Assembly: GCA_947259115.1 (NCBI GenBank) | Contig: CAMYKS010000007.1 | Location: forward strand, 1 to 64,000 | Origin: an uncultured Desulfobulbaceae bacterium | GTDB lineage: Bacteria > Desulfobacterota > Desulfobulbia > Desulfobulbales > BM004 | Length of the DNA: 64,000 nucleotides | Reading direction: 5' to 3' | In this document: positions 45,462 to 53,504 of the stretch, piece by piece | Layout: every line of letters starts with the position of its first letter | How positions within the stretch are numbered: position 1 is the first letter of the stretch | Position numbers and translations under genes: made by a program | The notes under the pieces: generated by a model | Told to the model about the DNA's origin: nothing | Database searches by the model: none | What the model saw: only the letters and a program-made list of their open reading frames with translations

Positions 45462-45815
45462 TTATTTTTTGCTGTCCGTTTTTTTTACTATGGCGGTTAA
45501 GAGGTTAATCAGCTCCTCGGATTTTTTGAGTGTTCCAGCAAAATCAATTTTTTCATTAATCTTGCTGTCTTTAAGAAGGCGCAGCCAATATCGAGCCTCC
45601 CGTGCCTCTTTGGAAGCTATGGCCATTTTGCTATAAAAATCTTTGCCGTTTTGCGCGGCTGTCGCCTCTTCAACATTGGCGCCTATGCTGGTGCCGGCCC
45701 GCACCAGTTGCTTTGAAAGGACATATTCGTTCTGGACCTGCAATGTTTTGTACAGGCGGGTTATTTCTACGGCAAACTGGTAGGACTTATCCTTGATTAC
45801 GTTTGGCTTTTCCAT
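45462..45815 (-). CDS. Four-helix-bundle protein (23S rRNA intervening-sequence family)
   Basis: The 117-residue protein matches the S23/four-helix-bundle family: YQFAVEITRLYKTLQVQNEY, LSKQLVRAGTSIGANVEEAT, DFYSKMAIASKEAREARYWL and ELINLLTAIVKKT. The family is found in 23S rRNA intervening sequences and, as Avd, in diversity-generating retroelements; free-standing copies have unknown function. Its last codons (AAAACGGACAGCAAAAAATA) resemble the T arms of the FHR repeats on either side, so the gene seems set inside repeat sequence. Confidence 0.9.
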   Translation of the reverse strand: MEKPNVIKDKSYQFAVEITRLYKTLQVQNEYVLSKQLVRAGTSIGANVEEATAAQNGKDFYSKMAIASKEAREARYWLRLLKDSKINEKIDFAGTLKKSEELINLLTAIVKKTDSKK

Positions 45816-45931
45816 TTTCTTCTCCCTGGTTTTATGTCTGTCTGAAATCGGTCATTTTGTTTCTTTGAAGCTACCACAGGTTGGGGAGAATCATGATGCC
45901 AATTAAATGCCAGGGTTTTGGGAGGGATTTT

Positions 45932-46177
45932 TTATTAACCGCAGACAGGGACAGACAAAAGATGGACGTAAAAAAAATTTATCCACTTATCGACTTGATA
46001 AGTGTATATGTATCAGTTCCGGCGGTTTGGGTCTTGATTAAAGGGATTTATTTGCCGACTATCTCTGAGACTGTTGATGAACTCAGCATAGTAAATATCG
46101 CGTCAGCGATGACACTATGACCGCTGCCGCGTCGGCAGCGGTCATGTCCGTTTTTGTCCGCTTTTGTCTGCGGTTAA
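45932..46177 (+). repeat. FHR-9 (complete)
   Basis: A is CACTTATC (45984-45991) with GATAAGTG (45997-46004), loop GACTT. S has loop GTCA. B is a perfect 12-bp stem at 46117-46128 and 46134-46145 (ATGACCGCTGCC and its complement), loop GCGTC. M is decayed (GTTCCGGC). T-R ends GTCTGCGGTTAAT, 10 bp before the end of the ExeA/MshM-like gene. Confidence 0.85.
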
Positions 46178-46186
46178 TAAATTCTT

Positions 46187-48172
46187 TTAATCTTCCGGCA
46201 GGAAAAACTTCGCCACGATCTTCCAGGGGCGTTCGGGATATTCCCCTTCGCGGCGCAGGTAGAGGACCTTGACGCCCTTGTCAGAGTATGTGTTGGAACT
46301 GTACTCCTGGTGGAAAACCCCCATGGCAAGGTCCGGGTTCTGGGGATCAGTCAGGATGACAGGGACCGAGGTGTTAAGGGAGATATACGAACTGGTGCCC
46401 AGGATGCGTGCACGGATCTCACTGAGTTCGGCCAGGGAATAGGTTTCGGGCTCGATGCTGTCCAAGGAGTAGGAAGTAAAGGATTGGGCGTAGAAGCCCA
46501 TGAGAGAGGATATGTCACGGTCGCGCCAGGCCTGGGCCCAGTCGTTTATGGTCTCCCGGATGGCGGTAATATCCTCTGTGGGCATATCCTTTTCTGTTTT
46601 ACTGCCTGAATAGACGATAACCGGGACAAGGGTATTTTCGGTGTCGGCAACATATTCACCAACCTGGTCCCAGAGTGCGGCTGCGTTAAGCATGTTGTAG
46701 CCGCCCCACTGGAAAAGGATGGGGTTGAAGATAAATGCTCCATTATCCCTGTCGTTACCTAGGAGGTATAGACCTTCCAGGATGCGCCAATCAAGCGGGA
46801 ATTCATGTTGCGCAGTCGAACCTGATGCACCTCCCTTCCAGAGCTGGGCCAGATTATTATCACGGTCGACGGCAAGGTAGAATTCGTTTGCCGGCAGAAG
46901 TGATGGGTATGGCTGCTCTGCAGCCAAATGCTCAGGGCGCAGGCCTGAGAGTGCAGGGCTTTCAGAGACTGGAGGCTGGAGAACGGAGGCAGCAGTTGAG
47001 GCACTGGTTGGTTCAGGCAGAACCCGGGCGTTTACCTGGATGTTTGATTTAGGAATAGGCCCAGGATCAGGAGGCTGGAGACCCGAGTCCGGAGGCTGAA
47101 GGTGAGAGGATGAGGCTTCAGGATTCGTGGATACGGGGGCAGCGGCATGAGGTGCGGAGGAAGCAGAAGCCTGTTGCTCTAATTTGGGGACAGATTTCAA
47201 ATCTGTCCCCGCTGAAGGTTTAGCCTGGGAGATTTCTTCTCTTGGTGCAACTTCCGGCTTGTAACCCACGGCAAACAACAGGGCAGTTAAAATGACTGCC
47301 GCGCCTACAAGTGCAGGCCAGAGCCAGGCAGGAACTGTGCTGATCTTGTCCTCATGGCCCTCGATGCTTTTAATGGCCCGGACCAGGTGTTTTTTGGACA
47401 CTGATTTCTCACCGTCCACATAGGCTGCCATCAGGGCTCTTTCGCAGATAAGGTTGATGCGGCGGGGAATGCCGCTGCTCAAACTATGAATGCGGCCCAT
47501 GACCCTGGGCATGAAGCGGACGCTCATACCGTCGCCTGCCACTTCAAGACGGTGCCGCACATAGGCGCCGGTCTCTTCAGGAGACAGGGGTGTCAAACGG
47601 TGGCGGATGGTTATACGCTGGGCCAGCTGCTTCATCTCATCGTACAGCAGCCTTTCCTCAAGCTCCAGCTGGCCCACCAGGATGATCTGCAGAAGCTTTT
47701 CCTTGTCCGACTCCAGGTTGGAGAGCATGCGCAGCTCTTCAAGGGTGTCCTTAGGCAGGTTCTGGGCCTCGTCTATGATGATGATGGTCTTGACGCCATG
47801 GGATGATTTGTCCAGCAGGTAATCCCTGAAGCGCCGCAGGAGCATTTCTTTTGAGATGTCCCGGCTCTCCTCCATGCCGGTGATTTCGAGATCATCAAGA
47901 ATGACCGAAAGAAGTTCCCGGGGCGAGATGGTGGGGCTGAGTACCAGGGCCAGGTTGACCTTGTCACCCAACTCCCGCAGGAGCTTTCTGACCAGCAGGG
48001 TCTTGCCCACGCCCGGTGTGCCGGTAATCATGACAAAACCTTCACCGGAGCGTATGGAATACACCATGGTGTCCAGGGCTTCCTTGTGCACCCCGCTGGG
48101 AAAGAAGTAGTCCGGGTCGGGGGTGAGCCGGAACGGCGCGTCTTTTAAATGGAAGAACTCTTCGTAGGACAT
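46187..48172 (-). CDS. ExeA/MshM-like AAA ATPase with membrane anchor and C-terminal NTF2-like domain
   Basis: The 661 residues form several parts. Residues 1-270 are a GspA/ExeA-type AAA ATPase (PFRLTPDPDYFFPSG, Walker A GTPGVGKT at 51-58, Walker B IIIDEAQN at 131-138, SGIPRRINLICERAL). A single span lies at 284-304, followed by a Pro/Ser-rich linker, then a periplasmic half ending in an SnoaL/NTF2-like domain (RETINDWAQAWRDRDISSLM to the end). ExeA proteins pair with a peptidoglycan-binding partner to place the secretin; here that part is replaced by another domain. It is the last gene of the pilus operon. Confidence 0.85.
   Translation of the reverse strand: MSYEEFFHLKDAPFRLTPDPDYFFPSGVHKEALDTMVYSIRSGEGFVMITGTPGVGKTLLVRKLLRELGDKVNLALVLSPTISPRELLSVILDDLEITGMEESRDISKEMLLRRFRDYLLDKSSHGVKTIIIIDEAQNLPKDTLEELRMLSNLESDKEKLLQIILVGQLELEERLLYDEMKQLAQRITIRHRLTPLSPEETGAYVRHRLEVAGDGMSVRFMPRVMGRIHSLSSGIPRRINLICERALMAAYVDGEKSVSKKHLVRAIKSIEGHEDKISTVPAWLWPALVGAAVILTALLFAVGYKPEVAPREEISQAKPSAGTDLKSVPKLEQQASASSAPHAAAPVSTNPEASSSHLQPPDSGLQPPDPGPIPKSNIQVNARVLPEPTSASTAASVLQPPVSESPALSGLRPEHLAAEQPYPSLLPANEFYLAVDRDNNLAQLWKGGASGSTAQHEFPLDWRILEGLYLLGNDRDNGAFIFNPILFQWGGYNMLNAAALWDQVGEYVADTENTLVPVIVYSGSKTEKDMPTEDITAIRETINDWAQAWRDRDISSLMGFYAQSFTSYSLDSIEPETYSLAELSEIRARILGTSSYISLNTSVPVILTDPQNPDLAMGVFHQEYSSNTYSDKGVKVLYLRREGEYPERPWKIVAKFFLPED
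47186..47210. repeat. Perfect 25-base palindrome inside the ExeA/MshM-like gene
   Basis: GGGGACAGATTT, a single C, and the complement AAATCTGTCCCC. On the coding strand it is read as GTDLKSVP (residues 322-329) in the linker after the membrane span. The sequence resembles a mobile intergenic palindrome that has entered a tolerant coding site in frame. Confidence 0.8.
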
Positions 48173-48190
48173 GATTTTTAAAACCTTATT

Positions 48191-48421
48191 TTATTAACCG
48201 CAGATTTGCGCAGACAAAAGACAGTTCGTTGTGCGATTGCACAACGAACTGTCTTTTGTCTGCGGCAGCTTATGCCGTTAACTTTTAAATAGGTTGCAGC
48301 TCTCTTTTTATCTCTTTCTTCCATCTTAATCGAAACTAATTTTTATCGCGCAGCGATGATACCACATCTTTTGCCAGTCGGCAAAAGATGTATCCGCGAA
48401 AATCTGCGTATATCTGCGGTT
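48191..48421 (+). repeat. FHR-10 (complete, with a 26-bp fold-back)
   Basis: Hairpin A is joined with T-L into a perfect 26-bp stem, 48209-48234 with 48239-48264, loop GATT; its core is ACAGTTCGTTGTGC. B is ACATCTTTTGCC (48364-48375) with GGCAAAAGATGT (48380-48391), loop AGTC. S has loop GCA. M is replaced by an unrelated GGCAGCTTATGCC hairpin. T-L and T-R use a GCGCAGA/TCTGCG variant. Confidence 0.85.
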
Positions 48422-48456
48422 TCAAAAAATCTTTTAACCTTTTCCTACCCTGCGCT

Positions 48457-49275
48457 TTATTCATTAATCATCACTTTTGCCTTGTCGCCATCCCAAAAAT
48501 ATCCTTTTCCCATTGGATCTTCGGGAATTTCCTCTATATACCCTTTTGCTACTATCTGGACTAGGGATGGAGGAAAATCACCTGTTTCCTGCTGATAGGT
48601 GTCGGCTGCCTTCTGGATGAGAAAGACGTTCTGCAGTTGGACAAGCTTCTTGGCATAGATGGTTTTCACCTTATCGCTTTTGGCGCTATCATACATGACC
48701 TTCATGGCCCAGTAAGCATTTTCATAATAGCCGCTTTCCTTGGAGACATTTACCAGCAGCCCCCAGTTGGCCTTTGGGGCATTGGGCTTCTGGGCCGCCA
48801 GCATGAAGTACCTTGAGGCGGTTTCACTGTCATCGAGATAAAAGTACTGATCATAACCGTACCAGTAAGGAAGCTCCCAGCTGTCCGGGTTGGCCTCAAT
48901 GCCTTTTTTCAGGATGGGCAGAGCCAACTCGGCGTCTGAAAATTTATGGATAAGTCCCATGCCGGACATGAGGTACGCTTCGCGGTATTTGGGGTCAAGG
49001 TCGGTTACCAGGTCCATCATGCCGTAGGCCCATCCGGAGTCAAATTGTATGTCCAGCGGCTTCCACATGAGGCTGCCGGAGTGGATTGACACCTGGGTAA
49101 AAAGGTAGTCTGCAGCCGCACCCCGATGGTCAAAACTCAAGAGGCCCACCATCTCCCTGGTGGGCAGCAGACGCAGGTCATCACGTATCTCCTTGGGATA
49201 GGAACCATTGGCCATGACGTTGAAGAAAACCGCCGCACAGTAGAAGATGATGGAGGAGAAGACTAACTTTTTCAT
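48457..49275 (-). CDS. Membrane-anchored TPR protein of unknown function
   Basis: The 272-residue protein has an N-terminal signal anchor (MKKLVFSSIIFYCAAVFFNV) followed by degenerate tetratricopeptide repeats (YREAYLMSGMGLIHKFSDAE, ALPILKKGIEANPDSWELPY) and a C-terminal AADTYQQETGDFPPSLVQIV segment resembling the end of large prepilins and related pilus proteins. It lies between two repeats in the pilus operon, after the ABC-2 transporter genes. A role in pilus or surface-protein assembly is inferred from context only. Confidence 0.7.
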   Translation of the reverse strand: MKKLVFSSIIFYCAAVFFNVMANGSYPKEIRDDLRLLPTREMVGLLSFDHRGAAADYLFTQVSIHSGSLMWKPLDIQFDSGWAYGMMDLVTDLDPKYREAYLMSGMGLIHKFSDAELALPILKKGIEANPDSWELPYWYGYDQYFYLDDSETASRYFMLAAQKPNAPKANWGLLVNVSKESGYYENAYWAMKVMYDSAKSDKVKTIYAKKLVQLQNVFLIQKAADTYQQETGDFPPSLVQIVAKGYIEEIPEDPMGKGYFWDGDKAKVMINE

Positions 49276-49281
49276 TTTTTA

Positions 49282-49461
49282 TTTAGCCACGGACACACAC
49301 GGACACACACAGACATTCAGCCTGCCGACGCGGCAGGCTGTATAGTGCCATCGCTACGCGCTAAAACATTAAGCCCCGCAGGGTGACAACTAGTTCGTTG
49401 TGCACGTTGCACAACGAACTGTCTTTTGTCCGTGTCCGTCTGTGTGTGTCTGTGGCTAATC
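49282..49461 (-). repeat. FHR-11 (complete, reversed)
   Basis: Outer arms are TTAGCCACGGACACACACGG and the matching GTGTGTCTGTGGCTAA, so both ends changed AACCGC to AGCCAC together. B is CAGCCTGCC (49318-49326) with GGCAGGCTG (49332-49340). M is CCC-GCA-GGG at 49375-49383. A is AGTTCGTTGTGC (49392-49403) with GCACAACGAACT (49409-49420). The right end overlaps the stop codon of the ABC permease gene. Confidence 0.85.
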
Positions 49462-50233
49462 ATATGTCCTGTTTCTTCATCAATACCGAACTCAGCAGTA
49501 AAAGTGCTGCCAGGTAACAGAACCAATACAGGCTGACCAGCAATACCTGGCCTGCCGCTAATGCCTCGTTGTGCACAATGGCCAGGCGAAAATCAAACAT
49601 GTCAAAGTTCGGCAGCACATAGGACAATAACTTCACCAGGGCCAGATGCGTCTTGGAGCCCAGCTGCCCCAGGCCGATGAAACTCTGGATCGCCTCTGTC
49701 ATGGAATGGCCCACAAGATAGACTGCCAGAAGCATGAGTGAATTCAAGGTAAAGGTGACTCCCATTGCATAAAAAACCATGCCGATGCCGGTGAGCATGG
49801 TAAATTCCAGCACAGCCCAGTAGGAGGCCCAAAAGAGCTCGGGTGCAAGCCTCTGCCCGAATATCCAGGCCAGGAGAAAGATGGAAGCGCCGGCAAGAAA
49901 GCTGAAAATAATGATAATATAGGAGGTGCCCAGAAAACGTCCCAGGATATAGGCGGGCCGCGGTATCCTGTTTAACAGTACGTAGAGCTCGTTGCGCTCC
50001 TTCTCCCGGTATAAAGAGTACATGCCGAACAGGATTGAGACCGTCAAACAGACCATGGAGATACCGAGCATGCCGAAATTGATGATAAAGCGGGCAGCGG
50101 TGTTAAGCGACAGGGAGCTTACGTAAACGGAGAAGATTAGGAAGATACCGAGAAAAATAAGCAGGCCCCAGAATATCCTGTCCCGCAAACTTTCCTTAAA
50201 GGCTATCCTGCTGATGGTTATGATGTGACGCAT
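49460..50233 (-). CDS. ABC-2 type transporter permease
   Basis: The 257-residue protein is hydrophobic with six likely spans: IFWGLLIFLGIFLIFSVYVS, FGMLGISMVCLTVSILFGMY, IIIFSFLAGASIFLLAWIFG and a C-terminal pair. It carries the ABC-2 permease signature around YREKERNELYVLLNRIPRPA. Its first codons overlap the end of the ATPase gene by 16 bases, so the two form one transporter. Substrate unknown; the setting suggests a pilus-related or lipid-linked cargo. Confidence 0.85.
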   Translation of the reverse strand: MRHIITISRIAFKESLRDRIFWGLLIFLGIFLIFSVYVSSLSLNTAARFIINFGMLGISMVCLTVSILFGMYSLYREKERNELYVLLNRIPRPAYILGRFLGTSYIIIIFSFLAGASIFLLAWIFGQRLAPELFWASYWAVLEFTMLTGIGMVFYAMGVTFTLNSLMLLAVYLVGHSMTEAIQSFIGLGQLGSKTHLALVKLLSYVLPNFDMFDFRLAIVHNEALAAGQVLLVSLYWFCYLAALLLLSSVLMKKQDI

Positions 50234-50943
50234 TTGACCTCCCTGCGGAAACCGGCATCCAGATTATCCACCTCCCATTTAGCGAGGAAATCCTTGACCT
50301 GGCCGACAAACTGCAACCTGCCCTCAACCAGGATACCAATCCTGTCGCATAACCGTTCCACCTCGGAGAGGATATGGGAACAGAAAAAGATGGTCTTGCC
50401 CTGCCTGTTAATTGAGAGCAGCAGGTCAATCACCTCACTGCGCCCGATGGGATCAAGACCGGAGGTGGGTTCGTCCAGGATGAGAAAATCAGGATCACCG
50501 GCAAAGGCCTGGGCAAGACCAAGCCGCTGGCCCATGCCCTTGGAAAGGTCGGAGACCCGGCGCTGCTTGAAACGGTCCATGCCCACCAGACGCAGCTGCA
50601 CATCGAGCTTTTCAGGATCAATACTGGAGCGTGCCAATTGGTTGTGGAAGCGCAGGTATTCCTCCACGGTCAGGTTCGGGTTGGGCTTGAAACTTTCCGG
50701 CAGATAGCCGAACTGTGGCCGGGGTTCCGCCATGGCAAGCTTTGTGTCCTGAAATATAATCTCTCCGGCAGTGGGCGCCATGAAACCCATGATCATCTTG
50801 ACCGTTGTGGTCTTGCCGGCACCGTTTGGGCCAAGCAGGCCGAAGATCTCACCGGCCTCCACCTGGAGATTGAGATTGGCAAGGGCGTGAATCGAACCTT
50901 CGCGACCCTTATATGTTTTAGTGAGATTTTTTATTGATAACAT
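50218..50943 (-). CDS. ABC transporter ATP-binding protein
   Basis: The 241 residues have Walker A LGPNGAGKTTT near 37-48, the Q-loop FGYLPESFKPN, the signature SKGMGQRLGLAQA in place of LSGGQ, Walker B DFLILDEPTSGLDP and the H-loop ILSEVERLCDRIGIL. This is the DrrA/CcmA-type subunit of a two-component ABC-2 exporter with the permease that follows. The pair is embedded in the pilus operon between a prepilin and a TPR gene. Confidence 0.93.
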   Translation of the reverse strand: MLSIKNLTKTYKGREGSIHALANLNLQVEAGEIFGLLGPNGAGKTTTVKMIMGFMAPTAGEIIFQDTKLAMAEPRPQFGYLPESFKPNPNLTVEEYLRFHNQLARSSIDPEKLDVQLRLVGMDRFKQRRVSDLSKGMGQRLGLAQAFAGDPDFLILDEPTSGLDPIGRSEVIDLLLSINRQGKTIFFCSHILSEVERLCDRIGILVEGRLQFVGQVKDFLAKWEVDNLDAGFRREVKCVTS

Positions 50944-50970
50944 TGATTAAACTACCATTAAAGATTTCTA

Positions 50971-51211
50971 TTTAACCGCAGACAAAGATGGACAAAAACA
51001 GACATGTCAATTGCCGACCGGCAAATGACATAGTGACATCGCTACGCGATACTATGCTGAATTCATGAAAAATCTCCAACATATTTCGATCAACTAGGAT
51101 GTCAATTAATGCACAAACTAAAACCACCGGAGGTGGAAAATGAATCATTTATCAAGACGATAAATGATTCAAGAAATGTCAATTTTGTGTCTGTTTTTGT
51201 CTGCGGTTAAA
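50971..51211 (-). repeat. FHR-12 (complete, reversed)
   Basis: B is TGTCAATTGCC (51005-51015) with GGCAAATGACA (51020-51030), one mismatch, loop GACC. M is CCACC-GGA-GGTGG at 51124-51136. A is a perfect 13-bp stem TGAATCATTTATC (51141-51153) with its complement (51159-51171), loop AAGAC, a stem sequence seen in no other copy. T arms are TTTAACCGCAGACAAAGATG and GTCTGCGGTTAAA. Confidence 0.85.
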
Positions 51212-51237
51212 TTATCTTTTATCTTTACCCTCTCACT

Positions 51238-51879
51238 TCACGGTTTCAATCGTGCCACAAAAACCCCGTTGCGCAAGCCTTCAAATGTCGGGGGTATGCC
51301 GTCCCCCATACCTGCATGCCAATCTGTTGCAGATATAGCTTCTGCCCCGGTATATATGAAATAATAGTTATTGAAGCCTTCACTGTCCAGAACACTTGCC
51401 AGGTACAGAAGGCCCGGTTCCGTCCTGGAGCCGTCATGGACCCCATGCAGGAAGACCAGGCCGGTGAAGGGATTGCGCGGCTGATTTTCCCCGGGCATGA
51501 TGTCGGCCACGGTAAAGTTTACAGGATTTGCAGTCCCCCCACTCCGGCACCCCGGTATCAGACTTTTAACAGTTCCAAACCAGTTATTGGGTATATCTCC
51601 TGTGCGTCTGCCGCCTGTATATCCCACCAGAGAATCGACGTAGTCATTCAGGACGCAGGTGTCATCCTCATCCTGGGCCGCAAGGTTGCGCTCGGACCAT
51701 TCCATACCCCAGTTGCCCAGTTCCGTCGCTGCCTGACGGGTGAGGCTGTAGCTCGCATCACTGCGGGCCCGCCAGGCCCTTGGCAGAATAACGGCAAAGA
51801 GAATACCTACTATTCCCAGGACAAGGAGGAGTTCCAACAGGCTGAAACCTCGGTTTTTATGGTTCAAATACTTGTCCAT
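51238..51879 (-). CDS. Large prepilin of the MSHA-like operon
   Basis: The 213-residue product has the prepilin site NRGFSLLELLLVLGIVGILF, with a 10-residue leader, cleavage before Phe and Glu at +5. The layout matches the three tandem prepilins: AVILPRAWRARSDASYSLTR, a AAQDEDDT segment, a unique middle, then NPFTGLVFLHG, FNNYYFIYTGAEA and DWHAGMGDGIPP...LRNGVFVARL. It is therefore a diverged fourth paralogue and the probable major or a minor subunit of this pilus. Confidence 0.92.
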   Translation of the reverse strand: MDKYLNHKNRGFSLLELLLVLGIVGILFAVILPRAWRARSDASYSLTRQAATELGNWGMEWSERNLAAQDEDDTCVLNDYVDSLVGYTGGRRTGDIPNNWFGTVKSLIPGCRSGGTANPVNFTVADIMPGENQPRNPFTGLVFLHGVHDGSRTEPGLLYLASVLDSEGFNNYYFIYTGAEAISATDWHAGMGDGIPPTFEGLRNGVFVARLKP

Positions 51880-51907
51880 GCTCTTCTTTTAAAACATAAA
51901 TAATTTT

Positions 51908-52155
51908 TTATTAACCGCAGACAGACGCAGATAAAAGCGGACAAAGAATACTACACACTTATCGACCGATAAGTGGATATGTGTCAGCCTCCGGCGGTTA
52001 AGCATTGTTTCTTAATCAAAGGTATTTACTTACAAACTTTCCCCGGGCTTATTGATTGACTCAACAAAATAATTATCGCGTCAGCGATGATACTACATAT
52101 TCGGCCAGTCGGCCAAATATGTGACCGTTGTTGTCTGCGTCCGTCTGCGGTTAAT
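51908..52155 (+). repeat. FHR-13 (complete)
   Basis: A is CACTTATC (51956-51963) with GATAAGTG (51968-51975), loop GACC. M is GCC-TCC-GGC at 51987-51995. S has loop GTCA. B is ACATATTCGGCC (52095-52106) with GGCCAAATATGT (52111-52122), one mismatch, loop AGTC. T-R ends GTCCGTCTGCGGTTAAT. A short run of CCTTTTACC-type decamers follows before the GspF gene. Confidence 0.85.
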
Positions 52156-52237
52156 TATTATTTTAAAAAGTCCTTTTTCCCTTTTACCTTTTATCTAAAG
52201 CCTTGTGCCTAAAGCCGTATCTTTTATCTCCTAACTA

Positions 52238-53473
52238 TTAAAATCCTGTATTCACCTGACTTGAGAGCTCATTGACCAAATCGTAAATCGGCAGCAGGAT
52301 ACCCATGATAAGGGCTAAAGCCAGGCCGGCAAGAATAAATATCAGGACCGGCTCCATGATAGCCAGGGCCCAACTGATCCTCCTGGTGAGATCCTCCTCA
52401 TACTGGTCAGCCACATATTCCATTTGCTTGCTGACGTTGCCTGACTCCTCGCCCACGGCAACCATGCGGGTCACCATGCGGGGAATTATCTTTCTCTTGC
52501 GAAAGGCATCGGAGAGCATGGAGCCGGCTGTTATCTCACTGTGGCAACCGGACATGATCCTGCGCAGCACCAGGTTGTTCATGGACTTGATGGCAAGCTC
52601 CATGCCCCGCAGGGTATTGATGCCCGCGCCCAGAAGCATGGACATGTAGCGCATGAAAAAGGCCATGCGCAGCTGGATGAAGACCTTTTTGACACCGGGC
52701 AGGTTCAATTCGCACCAGTCAAACCAGTAGCGCACCGTATCCAGCCTGCGGCTCAGGATAAAAAGAACAATGAGTACGATAATCCCAATAAAGATAAAGG
52801 GCCACCAGGCCTGCATGAAATAGGAGAGTTTCTGCATGATCACGGTGATCAGGGGCAGTTCGACATCAAACTGCTCCATAAGTGAAAAAAGGAGCGGGAA
52901 GACCATGCTGAGGTAGACATAGGCTGCCAGGATCAGGGCAAGGATAACAAAGGAGGGGTAGATAAAGGCCTTGTGCGTCTGCAGGATGAGATCGTCGATA
53001 CGCTTGAAATGCCGGGCCAGGTCAAAAAACACATTGTCGAGTAGGCCGGTTTCCTCGCCGATGGCAATGACATTGACATAGATTTCGGGAAATGTCTTGG
53101 GCTCACGGGCCATGGCCTCGTTCAGGCTGTCTCCGGCCGTGATATTGTCGATAAGCGACTTGATGACCTTCTTGAAATAACGGTTTTCCATATCCTCGTG
53201 CAGCTCGGAGAGGCTCTGGATCAGGGGGACGCCGGCCCGCAGCATGACGCCCATGTTGTTGCTGAACTCAATGAGGTCGCGGCGGCTGACAGTGCCGAGC
53301 TTCAGCAGATCCCAGAGGGAATGCAGGGCCTTGAGGCGGGTCTGTTTATATTCAAGCAGATGCAACCCGGCCTGGTGCAGCTGAGCGGCCAGTTCGGCAT
53401 CCGAGGAGGCAGAGCGCACTCCCTTGATGATCAAACCGCTTGCATCTGTTGCTTTGTAGGAAAAATCAGGCAT
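52238..53473 (-). CDS. mshG: Pilus/secretion platform protein (GspF/MshG family)
   Basis: The 411-residue protein has the two-domain T2SSF layout: FSNNMGVMLRAGVPLIQSLS near residue 70, FPEIYVNVIAIGEETGLLDN, then FMRYMSMLLGAGINTLRGME and MVTRMVAVGEESGNVSKQME. Spans lie near 170-190, 220-240 and at the C-terminus (AIMEPVLIFILAGLALALIM). It anchors the assembly ATPase at the inner membrane. It lies directly downstream of the ATPase gene and upstream of the prepilin gene. Confidence 0.93.
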   Translation of the reverse strand: MPDFSYKATDASGLIIKGVRSASSDAELAAQLHQAGLHLLEYKQTRLKALHSLWDLLKLGTVSRRDLIEFSNNMGVMLRAGVPLIQSLSELHEDMENRYFKKVIKSLIDNITAGDSLNEAMAREPKTFPEIYVNVIAIGEETGLLDNVFFDLARHFKRIDDLILQTHKAFIYPSFVILALILAAYVYLSMVFPLLFSLMEQFDVELPLITVIMQKLSYFMQAWWPFIFIGIIVLIVLFILSRRLDTVRYWFDWCELNLPGVKKVFIQLRMAFFMRYMSMLLGAGINTLRGMELAIKSMNNLVLRRIMSGCHSEITAGSMLSDAFRKRKIIPRMVTRMVAVGEESGNVSKQMEYVADQYEEDLTRRISWALAIMEPVLIFILAGLALALIMGILLPIYDLVNELSSQVNTGF

Positions 53474-53504
53474 ATTTCATGAGCTTAAAAGTATATATAC
53501 TTTT

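Noticed and set aside
40524-45815. Diversity-generating retroelement (variable prepilins plus an Avd-like four-helix protein)
   Set aside because: No reverse transcriptase and no template/variable repeat pair with adenine-specific changes was seen.
45462-45815. 23S rRNA intervening sequence
   Set aside because: The protein belongs to that family, but no rRNA sequence flanks it.
43222-46177. CRISPR-like repetition
   Set aside because: Repeats are long, hairpin-based, of different sequence in their stems, irregularly spaced, and separated by genes; no short identical repeats with uniform spacers and no cas genes.
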